IMG/VR virus record: IMGVR_UViG_3300045303_000172
Coordinates: 1 to 64,000 of that record
Length of the DNA: 64,000 nt
DNA from: a virus
Strand: one strand, 5' to 3'
Shown here: positions 24,669-34,004 of the stretch, one piece after another
Numbering within the stretch: the first letter of the stretch is position 1
Layout: every line of letters starts with the position of its first letter
Translations under genes and position numbers: made by a program
The notes under the pieces: generated by a model
Told to the model about the DNA's origin: nothing
Databases searched by the model: none
The model's input: only the letters and a program-made list of their open reading frames with translations

Positions 24669-26030
24669 TTAGACGAGAACTGGATAATCTGGATTGTACC
24701 AGCCGGGAGGACTGCTTTCAGGCTGACCCCAATTAGGACCAGCGTTGATCGGCACTCCAAAATCATCAATCGGAGCCGGATTGTAGCCGGGCGAGTTGAT
24801 CGGGTTTCCGTACTCGTCGAAGTTCCACGGATTAAACGGCGGAATAGTCGGTGGCCCGCCTGGAGCGGGTGCGCCCGGTCGGCGTCGAAGGTTTCCGTAT
24901 GGGTTGAGCGTCGGCTGATAGGGATTTCCTTGAGGCCTGATCGGCATTGAATTCGGAACCGGCCCACCGGGAGCACCTGAACCGCCCATACCTGGGAACG
25001 TCACGCCGGGGCTTTGTCCGGCCTGCCCGAGCCCGTAGAAATTGTTGGCAAGCTGCATTTGGGCGATAGGTCCAAGCCCTGCGAGCATCTGATTGAACCA
25101 ATTGGCACCGACCTGCGACGGCAAAAGCTGGCGTTGAATGTCGCCCGTAGTCAATCCTGCCCGCGTCCCGAGATTCGCTTGCTGCCCACCGAGAAGCGTC
25201 ATCAGATCGTTCCGTGCCTGCGTGGCAGCGTCCAATCCTTGCGCCACTTGCAGGCCAGCCGCAGTATCCAACCCTTGTTTCTGGAGGTAACTGGAACTGC
25301 CGACCGTCCCTGCTCCGCCCATGTTCATCTGTTGAATGGCCTGCTGGCGCGAGAGAGCGTCCATTGCCCGGTTCGTCGCGGTTTGGTAGGCCGCTGCCCG
25401 TCGTGCTGCCAAGGATTCCAGTTGGGTCTGGATATCGCTTTTGCCGCCTGCGGTCGTCGGGAACCATTGGCCGACTGCGCCTGTCTCCTGCGCGAGATAC
25501 TGTTTGTAGGCTGGATCCGCCGTTTTCATGGCCGCTTGCACGGCGGACGTCGGATTCAAGCCCTGGAGATCGTTATACTGCGCGAGAATTTGGTTGATCT
25601 GCGCGGCGATCTGCGGGTCTTTCTGGTTCTGGACGGTGAAGAAAGGGTTGAACCCAGCACCGGGAGCCGCCGTAGGATTGTAGCCGCCCAAGAGTTGCCG
25701 ACCACCGACACCAGGGAGTGCCAATGGATTCGTGCCTACGCCCGTCGGTGGACTACCAGGTCCATTGGGCCCCATCGCACCCGTCAGTAGATTCGCATAC
25801 GGATTAACGCCAGCGGCATTTGGCGCGGTAGGCAGTGAGAACGAGCCCTTGATCCGTCCATCTGGTGTGTAGCCTGGAATACGCGGGTCGTTGGATACCA
25901 CACGCCGATTTACTGGGTCCCAAGTCATCCCGTAGATGCTCGGGTTTTGGTCGCCGGTTACGTAGCCGGAACTTCCAGGAAACGCGACCGGTGAATAGGG
26001 GCTCCAAAAGTTATTGGCTGGTACAGGCAT
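24669..26030 (-). CDS. Gly/Pro-rich virion protein
   Basis: 453 residues. Residues 1-130 and 330-453 are low-complexity Gly/Pro/Asn/Tyr. The middle (about 140-320) is helical and Gln/Ala-rich (AQINQILAQYNDLQGLNPTS, then LSRQQAIQQMNMGG). It lies between tail proteins and the coiled-coil protein in one transcription unit, so a structural or ejection role is likely. Confidence 0.5.
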   Translation of the reverse strand: MPVPANNFWSPYSPVAFPGSSGYVTGDQNPSIYGMTWDPVNRRVVSNDPRIPGYTPDGRIKGSFSLPTAPNAAGVNPYANLLTGAMGPNGPGSPPTGVGTNPLALPGVGGRQLLGGYNPTAAPGAGFNPFFTVQNQKDPQIAAQINQILAQYNDLQGLNPTSAVQAAMKTADPAYKQYLAQETGAVGQWFPTTAGGKSDIQTQLESLAARRAAAYQTATNRAMDALSRQQAIQQMNMGGAGTVGSSSYLQKQGLDTAAGLQVAQGLDAATQARNDLMTLLGGQQANLGTRAGLTTGDIQRQLLPSQVGANWFNQMLAGLGPIAQMQLANNFYGLGQAGQSPGVTFPGMGGSGAPGGPVPNSMPIRPQGNPYQPTLNPYGNLRRRPGAPAPGGPPTIPPFNPWNFDEYGNPINSPGYNPAPIDDFGVPINAGPNWGQPESSPPGWYNPDYPVLV

Positions 26031-26096
26031 AAAACCCGTTACTTTATCGTTGCCGTAGTCCTACGCCAATGCCCGTTTTGAAGCAAGTAGCGAATT

Positions 26097-26471
26097 CTAA
26101 GCCAGATACAGAAGTGTGCGCCAGGGGTTAAGTCCGTCCCCTGCTTTCACGAGGCGCGTGTCTGTCTCCAATCCTAATTCGCCTTCTGCCAGCACCGGGT
26201 TAGCCTCCGTCCATTGAGCCGCTGTCCCGCGCCGAAGCTGGATCTTCGTCTTGCCGAGACTAGCAACGCCACAGTCGATGGGTTGCTGAACTTGCAGGTT
26301 GAGTTCGAGCGCGGTCTGAAAACGCTGCCACCAGTCGGCTAGCGCGGTGTCGATGCGTGTCACGTCATCGCGGGTGACGACGGGGTGCTGGAGCGCGGCG
26401 GAGAACTTCGGAGGCGCTGGAAGTGGAATCGCGCTCCTAAAGTTTGGCTTTATTCTGTTTGGAACTGCCAC
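26097..26471 (-). CDS. tail-fibre-type protein with LRRGTAAQW domain
   Basis: 124 residues from a GTG at 26471, preceded by AAGGA with good spacing; a longer ATG version exists but lacks such a site. The C-terminus reads KIQLRRGTAAQWTEANPVLA then GELGLETDTRLVKAGDG. This short domain is shared by many phage tail fibre and receptor-binding N-terminal parts. It is probably a structural tail component. Confidence 0.65.
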   Translation of the reverse strand: MAVPNRIKPNFRSAIPLPAPPKFSAALQHPVVTRDDVTRIDTALADWWQRFQTALELNLQVQQPIDCGVASLGKTKIQLRRGTAAQWTEANPVLAEGELGLETDTRLVKAGDGLNPWRTLLYLA

Positions 26472-26597
26472 GCTTTTTCCTTTTTCGGTTTGCAGACAAG
26501 TCCCGGATGCTGCCCAATCTCCAAATGCCAGCACCACCGGGAGGAAATCCACCGATTGATTCGTGTGAACACTTTATCGGTTTTGGGATTATGAATT

Positions 26598-28745
26598 TCA
26601 TGACGTGCTGCTTCTGAGCATTTGCCTAACCTCAGCCGTCAGGCGCGAGAAACAAACCGCGCCGTTTAAGCCTTCGATTCGCATTTCAAAATAAAAATAT
26701 CTACCAGTGTAGAGGAACGTCCAGTTCATCGTCTTGTTCGGCCTCGTGCCCTCCTGCACCTGATCGTATCCCGAGCGATCATTGAGGCATTGCAGCGTCT
26801 TCGGCTTGAGCGGTCTCCACACCAGGGCGCAGCGCCCCGAAGCATCGTTGTTCGAGTCCACCGCGACGGACGAGTAACCAAGGCTCATTTGGAGTGCGGA
26901 GGGAATGACCTGGATAATGTCCGGCACTTCGTATTCAAGTTCGAGCGCACGCTGGTTCTTGTCCTCGCGCGGGAGCCCGTAGTCCTGTGCCCCGGTGCGT
27001 AGGATCGTCTCGTAACCATCCCGTCGCCACTGACCACAAGGCGTGGTCACGAGAGCTACCTCGTGGTAATAGGCACCGCCGACGGCAGAATACTCCTTCA
27101 GGCACCAATCGAGCGACGACGCCATGACGAGCAACCCGGCTTGCGCGCATTCCTGACACAGATCCTCGATCGTCAGATCGCCCAGCAAGGAACAGAGCGA
27201 AACTGCATCAGGCCTCGGCTGCGTGTAATCCTCGATCAATCGCCCGTCCAGGTCCAAGGAGTTGTTCGTCCAGATCGGGATATTGCGATTGGGCAGCACC
27301 GGAGGGTTCACCGGGGCCTCGGCAGGATCACAGAAACCGCCCTGTTTCACGTTGAGCGTTATCAGGTCCGCATTGGCGGCGAGCTCGGCTGGAGTGCAAA
27401 GCCCGCGGGAGAGCAGGAAGTCCAGAAGCGTCCCACGGTCGTCCGGCGCGTGATTTGTGTAAGCAGAGAACCCAGCATCGATGAAATCGCTGGTTTCGTA
27501 GAGCGTGTTCAGGACGAGCGTGCGCGAAGGAAGTGACTCGCCAACCTGCACCCAGCTCAACCAGTATTCCTTGGTCGCCGGGTAGAACGTGGCTACGTGC
27601 CGGTCGCACGCGAGTTCGTCGATGGTGCCGAAAACCTGTGATGTCGCCCGGTGCATCCATTCAACGCGGTCGGGGCGCGGCAGGAAGAGGTTATAAGTGT
27701 AGATGCCGTCCCGCCCAAGGTAGAGATGGTCTTTGCCGGTGGATACGAGCGTATTACGGTAAGCAATACAGCCCTCCCCATTCTCAGGCTCCGAGTAACG
27801 CTGGGTGAAGTTGAACACCTGATCGCCACCAACAGATTCACACATCCAAATGCCAGTGGTTGTGTAAATCAGGAGCACGTCCTGGATGGGGGCCATGCCG
27901 AGAATGCGGCCACCGTAAGGAAGATTCTCAAAGCCAGCCGTCCCGTTCCCGCCTTCAAGTCCAGGCGTGAAGTTGAGTGGCAGCTTGAACCGGGACCAGA
28001 CCACGCGGTATTCGATGCGTTCCCCGTCCATCTCCACGTCGGCTAGGAAGATCGTGCCTTTCCAAGACACAACCACCGCTGCCTTGGTGAGTCCGATGCC
28101 GTTCAGGGATTCGATGGGTAGAACGGCTTGCATGGCGCACCCTTGGATGGCTGAGTCCAGGGTGTAGGCGAGCACCGGGTCGTAGTTGTTCGTGAGAACC
28201 ACCACGTCGTTGACCTGATCCGCCTTCCAGCGTCGATGGAGCCCGTCACCCGGTTCACCACCGTAGGCGTCGGAAATGATCTGCCAGTTGCCCGCGCCTT
28301 CATCGAGCGCGTAAATGCGGTTTTGTGTGCCCGCCAGAAGGTGCCGGACACCCGTCGTGCTGATTGCCTCGAAAAGAAAAGTGACTGGTTGGCGTCCAAT
28401 CGTGCGGATTTGTTGCGAGCCTGAGCAGAACGGACGGCCAGAAGCATCATTGCCAGGAGGGTAAATCGTGATGTCGGATTGCGGAGCATAAGGCACCTGC
28501 TGATTGGCATAGAACGTCTGGAGGCTGAGGAGCTGGTCGTGGAGGTCTTCGTTGTTGTAGATCGGTCGTAGATGCCGGTAACGAGCCCAGCCGGGCCGAC
28601 GGCAGGCTTTGCCTTGGTCAACCACCATGACGTTCTGACGAAAGCGCCAGGCGCCAGCAGGAACAGCGTCAGGGGTCGAGCGCGTGTCCATCGGGCCGCT
28701 GAGCGGCTGGATGTTGACGGCTTGGTATTGGGCTGGCTGCGGCAT
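26598..28745 (-). CDS. large tail protein, nozzle or stabilisation-like
   Basis: 715 residues from ATG 28745. Beta-rich throughout with repeated short strands, e.g. RHLLAGTQNRIYALDEG, DVLLIYTTTGIWMCESVGG and DHLYLGRDGIYTYN, which suggests a beta-propeller. The opening PLSGPMDTRSTPDAVPAGA is of the type seen in podoviral tail nozzle or stabilisation proteins. It may sit at the tail tip between adaptor and fibres. Family assignment is by pattern only. Confidence 0.55.
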   Translation of the reverse strand: MPQPAQYQAVNIQPLSGPMDTRSTPDAVPAGAWRFRQNVMVVDQGKACRRPGWARYRHLRPIYNNEDLHDQLLSLQTFYANQQVPYAPQSDITIYPPGNDASGRPFCSGSQQIRTIGRQPVTFLFEAISTTGVRHLLAGTQNRIYALDEGAGNWQIISDAYGGEPGDGLHRRWKADQVNDVVVLTNNYDPVLAYTLDSAIQGCAMQAVLPIESLNGIGLTKAAVVVSWKGTIFLADVEMDGERIEYRVVWSRFKLPLNFTPGLEGGNGTAGFENLPYGGRILGMAPIQDVLLIYTTTGIWMCESVGGDQVFNFTQRYSEPENGEGCIAYRNTLVSTGKDHLYLGRDGIYTYNLFLPRPDRVEWMHRATSQVFGTIDELACDRHVATFYPATKEYWLSWVQVGESLPSRTLVLNTLYETSDFIDAGFSAYTNHAPDDRGTLLDFLLSRGLCTPAELAANADLITLNVKQGGFCDPAEAPVNPPVLPNRNIPIWTNNSLDLDGRLIEDYTQPRPDAVSLCSLLGDLTIEDLCQECAQAGLLVMASSLDWCLKEYSAVGGAYYHEVALVTTPCGQWRRDGYETILRTGAQDYGLPREDKNQRALELEYEVPDIIQVIPSALQMSLGYSSVAVDSNNDASGRCALVWRPLKPKTLQCLNDRSGYDQVQEGTRPNKTMNWTFLYTGRYFYFEMRIEGLNGAVCFSRLTAEVRQMLRSSTS

Positions 28746-28746
28746 T

Positions 28747-29091
28747 TTAAATCCCGTCGTTGTCTCCCCAGATCAAGAACCCGACATGCCTCTGGAGCCA
28801 CTCCATGAGCGGAGTTGCCTTTGGATCAAATCCATTAACGAGGGCGATTGTCGATGCCGCGCAAATTTGCGGCTTCCAAACGAAGAGGTGACTTTTCCAT
28901 TCATTGATTCCTGGTCCGTCCTCGTAATGGTCATCCCCACCTGAACGCTCAAGCCTGCGCATCTCGCGTTCGACTGTTTGAGCTGTCTCACCCGGTGTCT
29001 CGAAGAGATCGTTAGCACGGTAATTGGCCCATGATTCAACTTCCATGCCGGAAAGCTCCTTCGTGGCGTAAAGATGGAGATGCTGGCCCAT
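28747..29091 (-). CDS. hypothetical protein in tail region
   Basis: 114 residues from ATG 29091, one base after the previous stop. Acidic, Trp-containing (MEVESWANYRANDL, ending VGFLIWGDNDGI). No family recognised. It resembles the next upstream gene only in size and acidity. Confidence 0.5.
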   Translation of the reverse strand: MGQHLHLYATKELSGMEVESWANYRANDLFETPGETAQTVEREMRRLERSGGDDHYEDGPGINEWKSHLFVWKPQICAASTIALVNGFDPKATPLMEWLQRHVGFLIWGDNDGI

Positions 29092-29457
29092 TTATCTCCA
29101 AGGGCTTTCGTCACCCAGTTGCGGGAGTAACTCGATGGCGGATTTATAGAGCCATTCCATCAACCTGCAATGTCTCTGCCATGATTCCGCCCCGCACAGA
29201 TGGAGGTATCCTTCTTCGCCGAAATTAACATGCGAGCAACCGTCCCATTTGATCGTTGCGCTCAGGTAAATCTCGCCAGGACCACTGTCGGGATGGTCAA
29301 ACAGTGGCTTGGCCTTGTCGCCCTCTTCATAGCCGACGATTTCACGGACGGAGAACTCTACCCAATGGCTCGCCAGTTCCTCGACGGTAGCTCGAAACTG
29401 CGGGAACCCATCCGGGTCGCACAGATCAAGAGTCTTCTTTTCGGTTGCAGCTTCCAT
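29092..29457 (-). CDS. hypothetical protein in tail region
   Basis: 121 residues from ATG 29457, which overlaps the stop of the fibre gene (TAATG). Acidic alpha/beta composition with a few Cys and His (HVNFGEEGYLHLCGAESW). No family recognised. Confidence 0.5.
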   Translation of the reverse strand: MEAATEKKTLDLCDPDGFPQFRATVEELASHWVEFSVREIVGYEEGDKAKPLFDHPDSGPGEIYLSATIKWDGCSHVNFGEEGYLHLCGAESWQRHCRLMEWLYKSAIELLPQLGDESPWR

Positions 29458-30602
29458 TACGCGACAGGAGTGATCTTCAACGTGCCACCCGCACCCGCTG
29501 TGCCGGTGCCGTTCCAAGCGCCGTTACCGCCTTGATTCCCGCCGCCTGTGTTCTGAGCGCCACCCGTGCCGCCCGTTCCAGGAGGACTGACGACGTTGCC
29601 CTGGGTCCCACCTGTTCCAGCGGTCCCCGGCGTCTGCGTGTCCAATGTGCCGCCTGTTTGGAAGCCGCCAGTGCCCCCTGCTCCACCAGCGCCGTTTTTG
29701 GCCCCGGTCGATCCGGCAGTCCCGCCTCCGCCGCCGTTGGCAATCGTCAGGATCGTGGAAATGCGCTTCACAAGGCTCGGTCCACCATCCACGCCGTTCT
29801 GCGCTTTGCCGCCGCTCAGGTTTCCGGCTGCACCGCCACCGTCCACGAAGACCGAAAGCGTCTCGCCGGGTGTCACAGGGATGAGAGTGGCCTTGAGGTA
29901 TTCACCAGAGCCTCCACCACCACCACCGTAAAAGTCCGCGCCAGCAGGACAGAATGAGCAAGCACTTGAACCGCCACCAGCGCCAGCGCCCCACGCTTCG
30001 ACCGTGATCGTCGCGGCCCCGGCTGGAACGATGTAGCTGCCATTGCCGTGGAAGGTGATTTCGACGAGTCCGCCGCCACCGCCAGTATCGCGGTAACCGC
30101 TGTCTCCAGTAGAGAATCCGCTGGAATCGGTCGCAGTCTTGGCTTTGAGGAAATACCAGTAAACCTGCCCGTCCACCGCCGTCGCGTCGTCGTAGGTCGT
30201 GACCGGTGCCGTGGTTGTGCCGAGCAACGTCGCTGAGGAAGAGTCGTTCGTTGCCCCGCGATAGACTTCGTAGAATGTCGCTCCGCCCACCGGATTCCAA
30301 ACAATGTGAACGTGATCCGTAAACGTTCCGTCGCTGGCTGAAACGCCGCCAGGTGGAGTAAGCTGGCCGACGGTCACGCCGATCGCCGTTTTGAAGTCGT
30401 CCGACACAGTGCCGTCCGCGTTGAACGCCCAGCTATACCACTTGTAGAAAAGAACCGGGAACTCAACAAGAGCCGACAGTAACTTTTGGCAAATGTTGCT
30501 GTTGCTCGCCGGGATTACTGCTTTGAATTGGTCCGGGGTTACGGGGTTGCTAGGCATACTCGCGTTTTGCGCGACACTAAGCCCGAGGCTGTTGAGAGGC
30601 AA
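29457..30602 (-). CDS. tail fibre with fibronectin III and glycine-rich domain
   Basis: 381 residues. Residues about 82-167 form a fibronectin type III-like domain (ASDGTFTDHVHIVWNPVGGA, then YEVYRGATND). From about 180 to the end the protein is very Gly-rich with GGGG and GTGGT motifs, like polyglycine II sandwich adhesins at the tips of some phage long tail fibres. This suggests receptor binding. Gly-rich tips are often the variable host-range determinant. Confidence 0.65.
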   Translation of the reverse strand: MPLNSLGLSVAQNASMPSNPVTPDQFKAVIPASNSNICQKLLSALVEFPVLFYKWYSWAFNADGTVSDDFKTAIGVTVGQLTPPGGVSASDGTFTDHVHIVWNPVGGATFYEVYRGATNDSSSATLLGTTTAPVTTYDDATAVDGQVYWYFLKAKTATDSSGFSTGDSGYRDTGGGGGLVEITFHGNGSYIVPAGAATITVEAWGAGAGGGSSACSFCPAGADFYGGGGGGSGEYLKATLIPVTPGETLSVFVDGGGAAGNLSGGKAQNGVDGGPSLVKRISTILTIANGGGGGTAGSTGAKNGAGGAGGTGGFQTGGTLDTQTPGTAGTGGTQGNVVSPPGTGGTGGAQNTGGGNQGGNGAWNGTGTAGAGGTLKITPVA

Positions 30603-30616
30603 TCACCAAAGCGGCG

Positions 30617-31120
30617 TCACTTCCTCTGCGGGCCGAATCGTAGAAACATCGCCGCTTTCTCCAATCCCTTGTGATCTTCCATCTGCACCAGCGTTTTGTT
30701 TTGGATGCTCGCCAGCGTGCCGAACTGGATGCCCTCTCCAAATGCTTGCATCAGCGCTTGGCGGATGTAGGGCAGCGCCATGACGGCGTTGGTGTCCGTT
30801 GGTTTCAACATCTCAGGAGGCAGCTTCACCCAGCCATTTGATAAAGCTCCACTGGCCTTGAACCATTTATTTGTCCCCTCCTCCACAATCGCGCCAGGAT
30901 CGGCAGATATTACGCCTTCTGGACTTTTGGCAACGCTCAGGAGTTTGATTGGTCCACGCGTCGATGAACCCGGCATGAGCGACGGGCTCTCGGCGTCCAG
31001 TGCGGCTGGCAGGGATGCGATAGCGACTTTGTTCGTGTCGCCCCTTCCGAGTTGGGCAGCGATGGGCGCGAGGATAATTCCGAGGCAGGCAGCGAGAGCT
31101 AGGGTGTGTGCGGTTTTCAT
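30617..31120 (-). CDS. secreted or membrane-anchored hypothetical protein
   Basis: 167 residues with a signal-peptide-like start (MKTAHTLALAACLGIILAPI), then a polar body. The segment VMALPYIRQALMQAFGEGIQ may be amphipathic. It lies between the fibre and the glycan gene cluster. Function unknown; it may be exported in the host. Confidence 0.5.
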   Translation of the reverse strand: MKTAHTLALAACLGIILAPIAAQLGRGDTNKVAIASLPAALDAESPSLMPGSSTRGPIKLLSVAKSPEGVISADPGAIVEEGTNKWFKASGALSNGWVKLPPEMLKPTDTNAVMALPYIRQALMQAFGEGIQFGTLASIQNKTLVQMEDHKGLEKAAMFLRFGPQRK

Positions 31121-31136
31121 GGGTGATCTTTGAGTT

Positions 31137-31796
31137 TTAACTTTGATAATGTGTAGCGAGTAATTCCTTAATCGCCTCTGATTTCGACTTTTCCTTATGA
31201 AAGTTCGTCATCGCGTCCAGTGAACCATTGGAGTAATGCGCCAGCGGCACCGTGCCGAAGTTGGGAAACCCGTAGGTGATGCACAGGACGGCAATGCGGT
31301 AGAGGGTCGGCTGGCGCTTCCGAAGAACGCGCATGTCGCAGAGGTGTGGTTGCCCCTGCCACTCGTCATCAGGCTCGGGCACGTAGGCAAGAATCGTATC
31401 AACGATCTTGGAGAAGTCCTCGCGTCGGCCGGCGATGAAGCCGGGGCCACCCGCGCCGTCACCGGACACCGGGAGGGCGCCGAAGTCCCTCGGCGGAAAA
31501 CGACGAATCGGGAACACGTCGAAATCGGCCACAACTGCCGGTTCTTCCACCTGCGAGAAAGCGAGCCACCGCTCGAAGTTGACTGCTTCAAACCCACGTG
31601 AGCCGTGAACACACGGAAAGGACTCAATTTTCTGCTTCATCGCTTCCCAGCGCGGGTCTTTCATGGCGTCGGCTTGGCCGAGGATAGCAGGCTCCCAGCC
31701 TTCCAGCCGCCAGCGTTCTTTCCATAGCTCAGCTACAGCAGCTTGTGCCGTCCAGCCGATGTCCACGAAATAGGAGTAGATGCGGTTGACGATCAT
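31137..31796 (-). CDS. GT-A-like glycosyltransferase candidate
   Basis: 219 residues. A VVADFDVFPIRR segment near residue 87 supplies a DxD metal/sugar-nucleotide site, and the sequence around it (FERWLAFSQVEE) fits a GT-A fold. Part of the 31137-36566 glycan cluster; its ATG overlaps the next upstream stop. The donor and acceptor are unknown. Confidence 0.55.
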   Translation of the reverse strand: MIVNRIYSYFVDIGWTAQAAVAELWKERWRLEGWEPAILGQADAMKDPRWEAMKQKIESFPCVHGSRGFEAVNFERWLAFSQVEEPAVVADFDVFPIRRFPPRDFGALPVSGDGAGGPGFIAGRREDFSKIVDTILAYVPEPDDEWQGQPHLCDMRVLRKRQPTLYRIAVLCITYGFPNFGTVPLAHYSNGSLDAMTNFHKEKSKSEAIKELLATHYQS

Positions 31797-32443
31797 CGCG
31801 TGATCAGGTCCAGCGTTTGTTTGTCCTTCACCCCATGAAAAGCTGTCGTGCCGCGTTTGATGGCGGCTTCCAACTCCGGGTAATCGGCTTCCGTTATGGT
31901 GCCGCGGCTAAAGCCAGGTGGCTGATAAGGGATTATGGGCACCCGCGCAAGTTTGGCGATAGCAGCCAGCCAGCGGTCGGCGTGGCCTTCCTCGGTCACT
32001 TCCCGGTAAGCGGAAGCTGTATCGTTCATTCGCACCAGAGAAGCATGGTCGATCAGCCATGGCGGATTGGGATAAACCTCAGCCGAGAACCGTTTCGGCT
32101 CTTTGTTTTCAAACAGGATGCCCGCGAGCCCGTTACCTGAGACTGTTGGCCCTGAGGTCAGAAAGGAGTCATACTCAAAGATCAGGTGATACCTGACCTG
32201 TTTGGCGAGCGAAAGGTGTTTCAGTAGCCAGCGCAGCCGCTTGAGTGATTCCAGGCCCGAATGACTGGCCTTTCCAATGCGGGCATCCGTCCAGATGGGA
32301 TACCTCAATAGAAGCGGGTCGTCCTCGGGCGACAGTGTGATCCAATGCCCCTTGGATACTACAAGCGATTCCCAGAGCGCAATATGCCGGTTGAACGTTT
32401 CCCGGACCGCGCCGTGACCAATAATGGTGAGCGTCATTCTCAT
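31793..32443 (-). CDS. glycosyltransferase-like protein
   Basis: 216 residues from ATG 32443. FEYDSFL near residue 89 is a DxD-like site, and a C-terminal FHGVKD is a frequent ending of small GT-A enzymes that handle polysaccharide sugars. Tight overlaps with both neighbours place it in the glycan operon. Substrate unknown. Confidence 0.55.
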   Translation of the reverse strand: MRMTLTIIGHGAVRETFNRHIALWESLVVSKGHWITLSPEDDPLLLRYPIWTDARIGKASHSGLESLKRLRWLLKHLSLAKQVRYHLIFEYDSFLTSGPTVSGNGLAGILFENKEPKRFSAEVYPNPPWLIDHASLVRMNDTASAYREVTEEGHADRWLAAIAKLARVPIIPYQPPGFSRGTITEADYPELEAAIKRGTTAFHGVKDKQTLDLITR

Positions 32444-33048
32444 GGCAGCGCGTATCCAACGTTCTCCGCGTCACCCCAAACCAGCCCGTAACCTCGAGAT
32501 TGCAGGCATCGTTCGATTCTGTCGGAGCCATCTTCCTTGTTCACTTCGGCCACGATCAGCGTCGGGCACATGTTGGTTGGCATCGACTCCACGATGAGCG
32601 AGTCAAGCCCTTCGGTGTCGATCTTGAGCAGGTCGAAGCGGTCAGGCAGGCCGAGTGACCCAATGCGGACCCCGTTCACGGTCTTCGCGGTGAAATTGCT
32701 GAATCCGTGCCTTTTGACCCAGCGCAAATCCATCGAACTCCAGGTTGGCGCGGGTTTGATTTCGTAGAACGTGACAGGACCATCCTTTTCGCACACAGCC
32801 GACTCCACCAGCCTCAGTCTGGGCGGGTTTATGCCGTAGTTCTCGACCAACTCAGCGAACGCCCGCGAGTCCGCTTCCACCATGAAGCCGGACCAACCGC
32901 TCAGCCACAGTGCCCGCGTGTTGCTGGCGTCGAAACCGTTCAATGCGCCGATGTCCACGAAGAAGCCGTCGGTCTTGCCCTTGAAGAACGCGAGGATTTG
33001 AGCCTCACAATCGGCCGGCCACTGAGATTTTGAAGCGGCGGTTAGCAT
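32440..33048 (-). CDS. FkbM-family methyltransferase
   Basis: 202 residues from ATG 33048, which overlaps the preceding gene's stop. An open frame continues upstream but only inside that gene. SAM-binding signature GFFVDIGALNGFDASNTRAL near residues 28-47 and the FkbM motif LLKIDTEGLDSLIVES near 145. FkbM enzymes O-methylate sugars or small molecules, which fits capping or decorating a glycan in this cluster. Confidence 0.75.
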   Translation of the reverse strand: MLTAASKSQWPADCEAQILAFFKGKTDGFFVDIGALNGFDASNTRALWLSGWSGFMVEADSRAFAELVENYGINPPRLRLVESAVCEKDGPVTFYEIKPAPTWSSMDLRWVKRHGFSNFTAKTVNGVRIGSLGLPDRFDLLKIDTEGLDSLIVESMPTNMCPTLIVAEVNKEDGSDRIERCLQSRGYGLVWGDAENVGYALP

Positions 33049-34004
33049 TTGATGAGCGGCACGACTCCAACCTTTGAAGCTTTGTCCACCATGGCTTCGT
33101 CCCTCACCCAATCGAAAAAGTTCCTCAGTCTGGTCGGGAAGAACTTGTTTTCCTGGAGTCCTTTCCAGCCCTCGACGGCGTTCTTGTATCCATAGTAGTC
33201 CCTTTTGAACGCAGCCTGCTTCTCCGTCGCGTAAGCAAAATGCTGGAACCGGCCAATGAGGTCCGTCTCCGCGTGCGTGAAAGGCCGCATCTTGGCGAGG
33301 TCCATGCCATTGCGAGCGAGAACAGGGGGCTCGTGGCTCACCCAATGGTCGCCGGGTTGGTAATTCCACACCCGTAGCCACTCGTAGCCGAGATTGTTCC
33401 CATAGGTGTTCAGCGAAGTGGTGACGATGTCAGGCCCGACGAAATACCAGCATTTGAAGTAAGCAGCCGTCCGAGTTGGGTAAGCGAGGAACATCTGTCG
33501 GACGGCAGTGATCTGCTCAGGAGTCCAGCACTCATCATTATCAACCTCGAATAAAAGGCACGGCTCGTTGATCCATTTCAACGGTTCGCGGACCATCTCT
33601 ATCTTTCCGTCCCACTTCTTCCCGCAGCACTTTGAGGAAACGCGCACACGCCCATTCTCGCCATGCAGTCCTTGAATGCCAGCGATGTAGCGCATTGTGC
33701 CGTCGTCAGCGCCAGGGATGGGTGCTCTGCCGCCAGCAGGAACGCTCCAGGCTGTATCGTGCTTGAGGTCGGCTATGCCTTCAATTATGTGCCACGTCCA
33801 GCGGAACGGTAATCGCTTAAAAACTTCCAAATGATGCGTGATGAAAGGCATCCCATTCCGCACGATCGTAAAAAAGACAACCGGCAGTTTCTCCATGGCG
33901 TAAAAAGTCTCGGGTGGAAGTTTCGCAAAAGCATCTCGATATTCCTTGGACGTGATGCGCTTTGACCCGTTTTCTAGGATTTCAGTCTCAATGCCGGTGT
34001 TCAC
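33042..34004 (-). CDS. family 2-like glycosyltransferase
   Basis: 320 residues from a GTG at 34004 that overlaps the upstream TGA. VVFFTIVRNGMPFITHHLEV near residue 42 resembles the N-terminal strand of GT2-type enzymes, followed later by CLLFEVDNDECW with a DND metal site near residue 154. C-terminal half is Trp/Tyr-rich. Member of the glycan cluster; sugar specificity cannot be read. Confidence 0.6.
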   Translation of the reverse strand: MNTGIETEILENGSKRITSKEYRDAFAKLPPETFYAMEKLPVVFFTIVRNGMPFITHHLEVFKRLPFRWTWHIIEGIADLKHDTAWSVPAGGRAPIPGADDGTMRYIAGIQGLHGENGRVRVSSKCCGKKWDGKIEMVREPLKWINEPCLLFEVDNDECWTPEQITAVRQMFLAYPTRTAAYFKCWYFVGPDIVTTSLNTYGNNLGYEWLRVWNYQPGDHWVSHEPPVLARNGMDLAKMRPFTHAETDLIGRFQHFAYATEKQAAFKRDYYGYKNAVEGWKGLQENKFFPTRLRNFFDWVRDEAMVDKASKVGVVPLIKC

